Source of the DNA: Bacteroidales bacterium | GTDB lineage: Bacteria > Bacteroidota > Bacteroidia > Bacteroidales > UBA932 | NCBI GenBank assembly: GCA_017469745.1 | Contig: JAFUFS010000006.1 | Location: forward strand, 38,627-102,626 | Length of the DNA: 64,000 nucleotides | Direction: 5' to 3' | Shown: positions 8,651-17,378 of the stretch, one piece after another | Layout: every line of letters begins with the position of its first letter | How positions within the stretch are numbered: position 1 is the stretch's first letter | Made by a program: the position numbers and the translations under genes | Notes under the pieces: model-generated | Seen by the model: only the letters and a program-made list of their open reading frames with translations | Databases searched by the model: none | Told to the model about the DNA's origin: nothing

Positions 8651-10656
8651 TCTGTACAACTCTGCAGAACCGCTCCCTTGAAGAGATCTTCGACCTTCTG
8701 GAAAACAGCTCTCCAACGATCCAGATGGCCGAAATCCGGCTTGACCGATGCCCGCTCGACTTGGATGGGATCGAAGAACTGTTCTCCAGTTCAGACACAC
8801 CTCTGATAGCCACCTGTAGGGTGGCAGGAGACGGAAGCGGATCATGGGAAGAAGCTGAAGAGAAACTGAGGAAGGCCATCGAAGCCGGAGCAGCTTTCGT
8901 AGATCTGGAAATCGAGGCTCCAAAGGAGATTGGGAAGCGTCTGAGGAGGGCTTGCAACGAGTTCGGTACGGCCATGATCCGTTCGTGCCATTTTTTCGAG
9001 GGGGTTCCTTCTGAAGAAACCCTCCTTCAAACTGCTGAAAAGTGCAGGAAATTCGGAGGAGAGATCGTCAAGGTGGTGGGCATGGCAGGCTCAGAAGAAG
9101 ATGCTGCACGGATCCTTTCCCTTTATGACCACGACGACCCTCATCGGCTTGTAGCTTTTGCCATGGGCGCCCATGGCAGGCAGTCCCGCATTGAATGTCT
9201 AGGAAGGGGCGCTCCCTTCACCTATGCCGCGCTTTCAGAACAAGAAGCAGCAGCCCCGGGACAGTGGGCATATTCAGAGATGACTGAGGAAGTGTACGGG
9301 AACAGGAAACCTCTGTCCGGCAATGAGATCCTGGAGATGCCGTCCTCAAAGAGTTTCGCCCAACGGGCAATCATCGCCGCCGCCCTTGCATGCCGTTCCA
9401 GGAAGGGTTCCACCATCCTGAACGGCTACTCCCCCTGCGGTGACAACGAGGCCGCCATCAATGTCGCCAAAGCCCTCGGTGCCGACGTCACCGTCTCCAA
9501 CACCTCTGTCATCCTGAGCGCAGCGAAGGATCTAGCTGCAGCGAAGGATCTCCATGTCGGCGAATCCGGCCTTCTCACCCGCCTTATGATTCCGCTCACA
9601 GCTGCCATGCAGCATCCGGGATCCGGCTCCAAGACTGACATAACCGGCGAAGGAACCCTTTTGGGCCGTCCCTTGAAAGGGGCTTCAGAGATAATGGCCA
9701 GGTTCGGAACCGTTCTGAGGCCGTTGAACGAACAGACCGGTGAGATCAAAGTTCCTCTTTCAGTGCAAGGACCGCTCCTGCCCGGGAAGAACGACATCTC
9801 CGGGAAGGATGGCTCACAGTTGATTTCAGGCCTTTTGATGGCCCTGCCCCTACTCCAGGGCGATTCGACCATCCATGTCCACGATCCCAAGAGCATCCCC
9901 TACATGTTCATAACGGTGGATGTGCTGAAGAAATTCGGTATCCGGATCGGCAGCGAGATGGAGGGTGACGAGGAATTCATGGAGACCCAGGACTGGAGTC
10001 TCTGCACTGGGGTTACATTCAAGATCAAAGGTGGACAGGAATATCTTCCCGCGTCCTTCGACATCGAGGGGGACTGGAGCGCAGCTGCCAATTTCCTGGT
10101 TGCAGGGGCGGTGTTCGGCAAGGTCCAGCTATCCGGGCTTGACACCTCTTCCCTCCAGGCCGACATATCCATAATGGACATCCTGATGGATGCCGGAGCC
10201 AGCCTATCCCAGTTGGATGAATCGGGCGTAATTACGTCTCAAAGGGCTCCTTTGAGGGCCTTCGACACCGATCTCAACAACTGCCCTGACCTATTCCCCA
10301 TCGTTTCGGTGCTGGCCGCTTTCTGCGGCGGAGAGAGCCATATCCTTGGGTTCAGTAGGCTTGCAAGCAAGGAGAGCGACCGTGGCAAGGCGATTCTGGA
10401 GATGCTGAATAAGATGGGTGTCGTGGCCTTCGCCGAAGGGGACATGATGATCGTTCCGGGGCAGACTCTCGAGAGCCGCCTGCTGAATGGAACTCTCCTG
10501 AAGGGAGGTGAATATTCCTCATCCCATGACCATCGCATGGCGATGGCCCTCACCGTTGCCTCCCTCGGAGCCGACAGCCCGGTCATCATCGATGACACCG
10601 CCTGCGTCGCCAAATCCTTCCCTGCCTTCTTCCATATCTGGAACAGACTTTCCTGA
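8647..10656 (+). CDS. Fused type I 3-dehydroquinate dehydratase and EPSP synthase (AroD-AroA)
   Basis: This 669-residue bifunctional protein covers shikimate pathway steps three and six. Residues 1-215 are a type I dehydroquinase: EIRLD near 29, the catalytic His in SCHFFEG (His115), and the Schiff-base lysine in EIVKVVGMA (Lys142). Residues 225-669 are EPSP synthase: SSKSFAQRA, GESGLLTRLM, the GEGTLLGRPL region, and DHRMAMAL near the end. AroA is complete apart from about 15 extra residues (288-302) encoded by a dispersed repeat with the peptide VILSAAKDLAAAKDL just before the GESG loop. Type I dehydroquinase joined to AroA is not a fusion I know to be common. A frameshift fusion is unlikely because the linker is in frame and both parts are full length. 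Confidence 0.92.
   Translation: MICTTLQNRSLEEIFDLLENSSPTIQMAEIRLDRCPLDLDGIEELFSSSDTPLIATCRVAGDGSGSWEEAEEKLRKAIEAGAAFVDLEIEAPKEIGKRLRRACNEFGTAMIRSCHFFEGVPSEETLLQTAEKCRKFGGEIVKVVGMAGSEEDAARILSLYDHDDPHRLVAFAMGAHGRQSRIECLGRGAPFTYAALSEQEAAAPGQWAYSEMTEEVYGNRKPLSGNEILEMPSSKSFAQRAIIAAALACRSRKGSTILNGYSPCGDNEAAINVAKALGADVTVSNTSVILSAAKDLAAAKDLHVGESGLLTRLMIPLTAAMQHPGSGSKTDITGEGTLLGRPLKGASEIMARFGTVLRPLNEQTGEIKVPLSVQGPLLPGKNDISGKDGSQLISGLLMALPLLQGDSTIHVHDPKSIPYMFITVDVLKKFGIRIGSEMEGDEEFMETQDWSLCTGVTFKIKGGQEYLPASFDIEGDWSAAANFLVAGAVFGKVQLSGLDTSSLQADISIMDILMDAGASLSQLDESGVITSQRAPLRAFDTDLNNCPDLFPIVSVLAAFCGGESHILGFSRLASKESDRGKAILEMLNKMGVVAFAEGDMMIVPGQTLESRLLNGTLLKGGEYSSSHDHRMAMALTVASLGADSPVIIDDTACVAKSFPAFFHIWNRLS
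9508..9551. repeat. Dispersed short repeat inside the AroA part
   Basis: GTCATCCTGAGCGCAGCGAAGGATCT is represented at 9508-9533 and followed by a partial second copy (GCAGCGAAGGATCT) ending at 9551. The first part is the same as the repeat at 50231-50257 in another coding sequence. It is read in frame here and adds about 15 residues before the conserved GESG loop of EPSP synthase. No long flanking arms are visible at this copy. Confidence 0.8.
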
Positions 10657-10790
10657 CTGAATAGCAGGCTATACCACCTGTAACCACTGCCACCCTCGGC
10701 ACGTTAAGAGGGGGGACCGGAGCGGAACACAGTGAAGCGAGCGGTGGGGCCGCGAAGCGGCGGTTACTGGGGGTATAGTCTGCTATTCGG
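10657..10790. repeat. Palindromic element, intergenic copy with long arms
   Basis: Imperfect inverted arms of 31 bases (10657-10687 and 10760-10790, about five mismatches) enclose a 72-base core. The core is almost identical to those at 14299-14430 and 19636-19770. The left arm begins at the base after the aroD-aroA stop, and the right arm supplies the TAG stop of the convergent lipoprotein gene. Position and foldback suggest a two-way transcription terminator. The arms differ completely from the arms of the other two copies. Confidence 0.85.
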
Positions 10791-12288
10791 AACTACCGTT
10801 GGAAGAGGACTCCCGGAAGGAGAGGGTGGTGCCGGGGGAGGTGCGCATGGTGTGGCCGATACGATGACGGTCGGTGCGGACACGGCCCTTTATGAATTCG
10901 GGAATATTGTAGGAGAACATCAGGTCTGAATAGAACTTAGCCGGCTTCCTCTGCGGCAGCAGGAACGGCTTGTGCTCCTGCCCGTCCTCATCGATGAAGG
11001 TCATGTAGAGGCGCGTGTAGAGCCCGTCGATGCGACGGCTCGAGAACACCATGAAACGGCTGTTTGAACTCCAGCTGTGGTAGCTGTCCACATTGCCGGA
11101 ATTAGCCTCCGACATAGGCCTGATCGCACCGTCTGAAAGATTGACGGCATAAAGGTCAGAATCCTTGTGCCAGATTGAGAAATTCCCGAAACCATGCTTA
11201 GTAAAGACCAGCGTCTTCCCATCGGGAGACACCCTCGGGAAAGATGCGCTTGAAGAATCAGCGGCATGGAAAAGGGTGTCTATCTTCGATCCGACAGTCC
11301 CGGTCTCAGGATTGAAATCAACCCTGCAGAGATTGTAGTGGACATCCCTGTAACCCTCCGGCATAGGGTCGACCGCCGGAGCCGAGCAGAAATAAAGGCT
11401 CCTGCCGTCCGGAGAGAATGTCGGGAAGGTCTCGAAAGCATCTGAACGCATCAGCTCTGGGTTGGAGAAGACCTGCATGGTCTGCGTGTCCATCACGACC
11501 ACATCCGATTCCGCATCGAAAACCTCGATCCTGTTGTGGTCGGCAGCATGGAACGACTGGAAAGTCTTGTTAACCGAGAAAGCTATGTAGCGCCCTTCCG
11601 GATGCCAGTAGGGATAGACCAGGTTGGAAATGGTCTTGTCCGTCTTGGTGTTCAGTTTCTCGACATGGGAACCGTCCATGTAGACAGTGCCTCCGTTGGC
11701 AGCTCTCATGTGGAAGACCATCCTGGAAGGATCCTGCATCCTGAACGAGTGGCAGTTGACGCAGTTGTTGTCCGTCAGACGGTTCTCGTAGATAGGAGTC
11801 TGCTTGAAAGAAGCTATATTCCTCTGGTACAGTCCCATCTTGTTCCAGAGGCCGTAGCCGGGGGCGATCAGACGGTAAGCCACATAAGGATCGGCCTCAT
11901 ATTCACTGACATTCACCTTGAAAGGGCTGTAAGAGAGCCACTTCCCATTGCGGCGCACCACCACGGTGAAGTCCAGGCTTCCTCCTTTCGAGGCTTCGAG
12001 AAGATTCCGCCACTTGCGCATAGGGATCCTGAAACCGTGCTTACCTGCCTTGATTCCGATCCTGCGACCGTCAGCAGACGTTATTTCAAGGAAAGCCTTT
12101 TCTTCTCCGCCGATGGTGAAATCAAGAGGGGCTATGTTGCATGGGACGGTCACTTCGGAATAGTCGGGGAACATCCCTTCAGGCTGGCCGTCGAGCGTTC
12201 CTGCAACATTGACTTTCGAAGAGCAGGAAACTGCAGCCAGAAGCACCGGCACCATGAATATTCTTAAGAATCTTTTCATCTCTTTCAT
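10783..12288 (-). CDS. Lipoprotein with CxxCH motif and TolB-like WD40/PD40 propeller
   Basis: This 501-residue protein has a signal ending in the lipobox AAVSC (Cys22). A beta-sandwich-like N-terminal part follows, then a single haem-binding motif CVNCH (176-180). The remainder is a beta-propeller with repeated TFSPDGRSLYF and RVSPDGKTLVF type blades. Bacteroidota relatives are usually labelled TolB-like or cytochrome c biosynthesis proteins; direct evidence of function is lacking to my knowledge. The last residues are encoded by the arm of the palindromic element, which also gives the stop. It follows the DUF6057 gene by six bases at the end of the suf-ispE run. Confidence 0.75.
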   Translation of the reverse strand: MKEMKRFLRIFMVPVLLAAVSCSSKVNVAGTLDGQPEGMFPDYSEVTVPCNIAPLDFTIGGEEKAFLEITSADGRRIGIKAGKHGFRIPMRKWRNLLEASKGGSLDFTVVVRRNGKWLSYSPFKVNVSEYEADPYVAYRLIAPGYGLWNKMGLYQRNIASFKQTPIYENRLTDNNCVNCHSFRMQDPSRMVFHMRAANGGTVYMDGSHVEKLNTKTDKTISNLVYPYWHPEGRYIAFSVNKTFQSFHAADHNRIEVFDAESDVVVMDTQTMQVFSNPELMRSDAFETFPTFSPDGRSLYFCSAPAVDPMPEGYRDVHYNLCRVDFNPETGTVGSKIDTLFHAADSSSASFPRVSPDGKTLVFTKHGFGNFSIWHKDSDLYAVNLSDGAIRPMSEANSGNVDSYHSWSSNSRFMVFSSRRIDGLYTRLYMTFIDEDGQEHKPFLLPQRKPAKFYSDLMFSYNIPEFIKGRVRTDRHRIGHTMRTSPGTTLSFRESSSNGSSE

Positions 12289-12293
12289 GGCCG

Positions 12294-14075
12294 TCAGATC
12301 TTTTTGAACATGAAATAGTACCAGTAGGTGTCGGAGAAGGACTTCATGTCCCGGATCGGATTGCCGTTGCTGGCTCCGAGTTCAAAGAAACGCCTTTTGA
12401 AGGACTGGTAGCGGGAGAAGGTTGCGTCCGTCACTCCGTGCTCCCTGCAGTAGGCCTCGTCCTCCTCGGAGTATACGAGCACCGCCTCCTGAAGATGAAG
12501 GTTAAGCGACCCGTCGGGATTGTAGGCCTTGGGATCGTTCTCGATGTAAGCCTTGAGGCCATCTACGTCCTTTGCGAGAAGCATGTAGGCCACGTAATAG
12601 TCCCTGGCTGCGGCATTGTCCGGAGCTACCCCCAGGATCAGTTCGAGGTCCTTGTGAGGGTCCATGCCTACGAAATGGTCGGCAGGAGGGATGCAACGCC
12701 TCAGGTAGCCGAGCTCGGGATCTGCCTCGACAGCCTCATCATTCCAAAGGAACCGGCGCATCTCGCTGGCCTCCTTCCTGTACCCCCAGGTCTTTTCCAT
12801 TTCGGAAATATACTTCCCTGCGACCTCGTAGGCACCCCAGGCCAGGTTGGTCCTGATCAGGCGCATCATCATCGAAGGGCTGCCGAAACGGACTCCCACG
12901 CTCGCGTCGAACGCCTTGTTCTGCGAATGTGCCACATTGCCCATCTGGTAGTAGATGTGGCTGTCGAGTGCTATGACGTCGGGAATCCTGTCGCTCTGAT
13001 CGTCTGCTGCCACGAGGGACATGATCCCACTCTGGGGATAGTCGAAGAGTTTGTCGAGCAGCTGCCCTTTGTGCGAAAGAGCCAGGTTGCGCACATTCAT
13101 CATGAGGAAATTCTCATGCCTTGCCGTCCGGTCGGAAAGTATTGAATCCCAATCCTCTGCCACCACGAAATGGTTCAGGCGGAGCATGTCATAGTACTTC
13201 TTGTCCATGTGGGAAGGAATCCGCAGAAGGGCGACTATAAAAATCAGGAGGGCGGCGCTGGCCACCACGACCTGGGCCACATTGCCCTTGAGCTTCCCGG
13301 CAAGTACGGCCAAGACTGCCACAAGCGGAAGTGCTATCCATGATGCATGAATATAAAGTCCCGGATGGACCAGAGGTTCATAATAGAAATCCTGAAGCAG
13401 GGCCAGCCTCATGCTCTGAATGAAGCCGAGGCGGACAGCGACCCAGGCAAAAAGAAGGACGGCGGCCAGGGAGACGGCACCGAGGTACCATTGATCTTTG
13501 CCCGAAAGTGCATCAAGAAGGATGACACAGACGGCGAACAGAACTGCGGCAGAGCCGACGAGCCAGTAGAGGAGAACCGACATCAGAACTCCCGCGATGA
13601 CTCTTCCGAGCTTGCTCTTCTCCTGAAACACAGCGACATACAACCAAAGGAATATAGCCACCATGATGAAGGCCACGAATCCCTGGTAATAATACAGCGA
13701 ATCGCCCAGGGCTCCTTGCTGGAAGAAAACGGGGAGGAAACAAAAAGGAAGGACGGTAATCGAAGCTCCGGCCTTCTTGAGGGTTTTCCAAAGGATAAGG
13801 GCTGTGCAGGCTCCCAACAAGGCAGTCTGCAAGGCTCCGGCCCAGGGAAGCTTGAAGAACTGGACGAAAAACTGCGATGCAACCATGGCGAATCCTCCTA
13901 TGCTTCCCAACTTCGACAGGATGTCGGGGCAGTCATAGAGGAAAAGCTGGTTCTGCTCCCTGTAAAAGAACGTGAATTCCTCCCATTTTTGAAGAAGGAC
14001 ACAGGAAAAAGCAGTCGCCACGATTGCCACGGCTGCCGCGATCCATTTGAATATGTCTTTTTTCGGAAGAGCCAT
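12294..14075 (-). CDS. DUF6057 family membrane protein
   Basis: The 593-residue protein has about ten hydrophobic membrane spans in its first 300 residues (WIAAAVAIVATAFSC, LPWAGALQTALLG, VIAGVLMSVLLYWLVG and others). A soluble C-terminal half rich in helical TPR-like pairs follows. Length, order and pairing with the haem-motif lipoprotein downstream fit the Bacteroidota DUF6057 family. The layout recalls glycosyltransferase-C-like membrane proteins, but no catalytic motif is evident. It starts 14 bases after ispE, so it is probably co-transcribed with the suf genes. Confidence 0.7.
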   Translation of the reverse strand: MALPKKDIFKWIAAAVAIVATAFSCVLLQKWEEFTFFYREQNQLFLYDCPDILSKLGSIGGFAMVASQFFVQFFKLPWAGALQTALLGACTALILWKTLKKAGASITVLPFCFLPVFFQQGALGDSLYYYQGFVAFIMVAIFLWLYVAVFQEKSKLGRVIAGVLMSVLLYWLVGSAAVLFAVCVILLDALSGKDQWYLGAVSLAAVLLFAWVAVRLGFIQSMRLALLQDFYYEPLVHPGLYIHASWIALPLVAVLAVLAGKLKGNVAQVVVASAALLIFIVALLRIPSHMDKKYYDMLRLNHFVVAEDWDSILSDRTARHENFLMMNVRNLALSHKGQLLDKLFDYPQSGIMSLVAADDQSDRIPDVIALDSHIYYQMGNVAHSQNKAFDASVGVRFGSPSMMMRLIRTNLAWGAYEVAGKYISEMEKTWGYRKEASEMRRFLWNDEAVEADPELGYLRRCIPPADHFVGMDPHKDLELILGVAPDNAAARDYYVAYMLLAKDVDGLKAYIENDPKAYNPDGSLNLHLQEAVLVYSEEDEAYCREHGVTDATFSRYQSFKRRFFELGASNGNPIRDMKSFSDTYWYYFMFKKI

Positions 14076-14089
14076 GGGATAAATATACG

Positions 14090-15172
14090 TTATTTTTTGA
14101 AAAGGGCGAACAGGGCCGATCCGGAGCCGGACATGGCGGCATAGGAGGCGCCGGCATCATAGAGGGACTGCTTGATGGCGGCGAGTTCCGGATGGAGCTT
14201 GAAGACCGTCGTCTCAAAGTCGTTCACCACCAGTCCCTTCCACTCTTCCACCGGCCTCTTCAGCAGCTCCCGCAAACCGTCCCCGATACCTGGTTCTGTC
14301 GAAGGGACTATAGGTTCCGGGGACACTGCCACCCTCGGCACGTTAAGAGGGGGGACCGGAGCGGAACGTAGTGAAGCGAGCGGTGGGGCCGAACGAAGAG
14401 AGGCGTCCCCGGTGCCTATAGTCCCTTCGATGGAGCATCGGGGCACGATGCCGTCATAGGCTTCTTTGGTGGAGACACTGATGCCCTCGGGGACGATGAC
14501 CTTAAGGTCGTAACCATTGAGGTCAAGGTCGAACGGCTCCAGGATCTCCCCGCGGCCGGTGCCGATCATCGGCCGGTTCCAGACGAAGAAAGCACAGTCG
14601 CTGCCAAGTCTGGAAGCATATTCAGAAAGCCTCTCTTCCGAAAGGCCGAGGCCGCAAATCTCGTTCAGCGCCTTCAGGGTGAAGGCCGCATCAGCGGATC
14701 CGCCACCGAGCCCCGCTCCCACGGGAGCCTTTTTTTCAAGGAATATCTTTACCGGCGGCAGGTCGAAATCCTCCGCCAGAAGGAAGTAAGCCTTGGCGCA
14801 CAAGTCCTTGAGCGGATCCCAGTCCACTCCCTCTTTCCTCGCGATGGTGATCATCAGCTTCCCATCCTCGGACAGCCCTTGTACCAGCTCTCTGCCACAA
14901 TCCGGAGGGGCAGTCCGGCCCCGGCGAAGTCCATCCTCGCTTCGCTGCGGCTGAGTATCGCCTAAGGCCGGCTGCTCCTCCGGATGCATGCCGTCGTATT
15001 GGGCGAAAAGAGAGGCGGATGTGCGGCTGTAATCATCGCCGGCGATGACCTCAAGATTGTCCCCGAACTCATGACAAGGAACAAACAACGTCTCGATGTC
15101 ATGATAGCCATCGGGCCGCTTCCGGATCACATTCAACCCGAAGTTAAGTTTCACATTCGTCCGGAGAACCAT
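14090..15172 (-). CDS. ispE: 4-diphosphocytidyl-2-C-methyl-D-erythritol kinase with two element-derived insertions
   Basis: This GHMP kinase of the MEP isoprenoid pathway phosphorylates CDP-ME. The N-terminal block (LNFGLNVIRKRPDGYHDIETLF), the ATP loop PVGAGLGGGSADAAF, and the C-terminal AAMSGSGSALFALF are intact. At 360 residues it is about 70 longer than usual. The excess lies in two stretches encoded by palindromic elements: residues about 63-91 (14900-14985) and about 248-291 (14299-14430). Without them the length is about 287, normal for the family. Both insertions keep the frame and fall in loops between conserved blocks, so the enzyme may still work. It begins eight bases after sufD. 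Confidence 0.9.
   Translation of the reverse strand: MVLRTNVKLNFGLNVIRKRPDGYHDIETLFVPCHEFGDNLEVIAGDDYSRTSASLFAQYDGMHPEEQPALGDTQPQRSEDGLRRGRTAPPDCGRELVQGLSEDGKLMITIARKEGVDWDPLKDLCAKAYFLLAEDFDLPPVKIFLEKKAPVGAGLGGGSADAAFTLKALNEICGLGLSEERLSEYASRLGSDCAFFVWNRPMIGTGRGEILEPFDLDLNGYDLKVIVPEGISVSTKEAYDGIVPRCSIEGTIGTGDASLRSAPPLASLRSAPVPPLNVPRVAVSPEPIVPSTEPGIGDGLRELLKRPVEEWKGLVVNDFETTVFKLHPELAAIKQSLYDAGASYAAMSGSGSALFALFKK
14299..14430. repeat. Palindromic element inside ispE (large copy)
   Basis: The arms TCGAAGGGACTATAGG (14299-14314) and its exact reverse complement (14415-14430) are extended inward by CCGGGGAC/GTCCCCGG after two unpaired bases. They enclose the core shared with 10657-10790 and 19636-19770. 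The span is 132 bases, a multiple of three, and is read antisense to the core as Arg/Ser/Ala/Pro-rich peptide. The arms are unrelated to those of the other copies. Confidence 0.85.
14900..14985. repeat. Smaller palindromic element inside ispE
   Basis: Arms at 14900-14920 and 14966-14985 (ATCCGGAGG.GCAG.CCGGCC and its complement, one substitution and one extra base) enclose about 45 bases. The centre carries CTCAGCCGCAGCGAAGCGAGG on the reverse strand, similar to the GAGCGNAGCGAAG repeats elsewhere. It adds about 29 residues to the N-terminal third of IspE without breaking the frame. Confidence 0.7.
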
Positions 15173-15180
15173 AACAGTTT

Positions 15181-15850
15181 CTATTTTGCCAGCGAGCGGA
15201 TGGCGGATTCTATAGCGGAGGCAAGAGCCTCATCCTCAAGGCCTTCCAGGACAGGAGCAACAAACGAAATCATCTGCAGGACCTTGGCCTCATCCTCCGG
15301 GATGCCGCGGGAACGCATGTAGAACTGCTCGTCCTCGTTGAGTTTTCCGACGGTCGCGCCGTGAGAGCACTTGACGTCATCGGCATAGATCTCAAGGCGG
15401 GGCTTTGTGTTGACCCTAGCCTCGTCTGAAAGGACAATGTTGTGGTTCTCCTGATAAGCCTCTGTCTTCTGGGCATCCGGAGCCACGATGATCTTTCCGA
15501 AGAAAGCACATTTGGACTGGCCGGAAGCCAGACCGTTGAAAAGCTGGTGGGAGGTACAGCCAGGGGCCCGATGGTGCATGGTGATGTCGAACGTGACTTC
15601 ATCCGTGCCGTCGGAAATGTATATTCCTTTAAGATCCGCTTCTGCGCCCGGACCGACCAGATCGACAGTGACCGGAATCCTGGCCGACACTCCCGGCAGC
15701 ACCACGAAGGTCTCCTCGAGTTTCTCACCTTCGCCGACTACGAATGAATATTCCTCCTGCGACCGGCTGCCATCGATGATGATAACCCTGGCCGCGGGAC
15801 CCGTCGGAACAGGCACCGGAGTGGACACGTAGTTGCCGTGGTCTATCTCT

Positions 15851-15870
<20 letters not shown>
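15181..15870 (-). CDS. sufD: Short SufD-like Fe-S scaffold protein
   Basis: This component of the SufBCD iron-sulfur assembly complex is a right-handed beta-helix that pairs with SufB and binds SufC. The C-terminal signature is present: EAYQENHNIVLSDEARVNTKP, then DVKCSHGATVGKLNEDEQFYMRSRG. The protein is only about 230 residues from the ATG at 15870, which overlaps sufC by 20 bases. Typical SufD is over 400 residues, so the N-terminal helical domain and part of the helix are missing. No broken remainder is visible, since sufC occupies the upstream sequence. It is followed by ispE after eight bases. Confidence 0.87.
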
Positions 15871-16591
<721 letters not shown>

Positions 16592-16718
16592 AATATCCTG
16601 TTATGTAACTATTTATTAATCAAGCTTTTCCTTAATTTAACGGTCTTAAAAACAGCACCGTTGAATTATTTAATAATCTAATATTCAATCACATACGTAC
16701 CAGCGCATTCTTCCTCTT

Positions 16719-17378
16719 TTATTTTCCGTCTCTGTACAACTTGAACCAAGTCCAGAGCGACCAGATTCCGTTGATGAGGTACAGGGCGCTGACGATCGGC
16801 ATGAACACCAGGCCGGCGCTGAGGTACAGGGTTATGTTGGCAGCATTGACCACCAGCCAGACGATCCAGCAGTCCCATTTTTTCTGGGCTGAAAGGAACT
16901 GGGCCAGGAGGGTCAGCATCAGCACGAAGGAGTCCAGCCAAGGGGTCGGGTCAGGACTGAAGATCCCGACTCCCCAATGAGTTCCGAGTTGGCTGAGGAC
17001 ATATCCCCAGACAGCCCCGGCGACTACGACGACCGTCAAGGCCACGCACCAGCCTTTCATGTCCAGACGGCTGACTTTCAGGGCGGTAGCGTCACCGGCA
17101 CTCTTCTCATCTTCCTTCGGGTGGGTCCATCTCCAATGACCGAAGGCATTGATAGCGAAAGCTATCGGCTGGAGGAGCATGGCCGAATACAGGTGCCTCT
17201 GCCAGAACAGCATGAACAGCAGGATGTTATACAAGTATCCCACCCAGAAATTGTACTTGCTGTTCCTTCCGGCCATCACCACGCAGGTAAGGCCCGCGAT
17301 GACACCGATCAGTTCGAGCCAGCTAACACCGGCTCCTCCCATGGTAAAGGCTATATTGTTGATGTCGAATATATTCAT
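16719..17378 (-). CDS. pnuC: PnuC-type nicotinamide riboside/NMN transporter
   Basis: This 219-residue inner-membrane protein of the PnuC family, facilitative importers of vitamin B3 ribosides, has about seven spans. Family marks are the ELIGVIAGLTCVVMAGR first span, the NFWVGYLYNILLF and FGHWRWT segments, and the WIVWLVVNAANITLYL motif with its Trp and Asn residues. Its start overlaps the sufB stop as TAATG, so it is translationally linked to sufB. No kinase partner gene (nadR) is present. Its place between sufB and sufC is unusual. Confidence 0.9.
   Translation of the reverse strand: MNIFDINNIAFTMGGAGVSWLELIGVIAGLTCVVMAGRNSKYNFWVGYLYNILLFMLFWQRHLYSAMLLQPIAFAINAFGHWRWTHPKEDEKSAGDATALKVSRLDMKGWCVALTVVVVAGAVWGYVLSQLGTHWGVGIFSPDPTPWLDSFVLMLTLLAQFLSAQKKWDCWIVWLVVNAANITLYLSAGLVFMPIVSALYLINGIWSLWTWFKLYRDGK

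Noticed and set aside
10657-10790. Insertion sequence or MITE with fixed terminal repeats
   Set aside because: There is no transposase, the arms are not shared with other copies, and no flanking direct duplication is visible.
11536-12267. A 243-codon forward open frame opposite the haem-motif lipoprotein
   Set aside because: Shadow of a signal-peptide-bearing gene with CxxCH and propeller repeats on the other strand.
13347-14144. A 265-codon forward open frame opposite the DUF6057 gene
   Set aside because: Highly charged composition typical of antisense to hydrophobic spans; overlaps two real genes.
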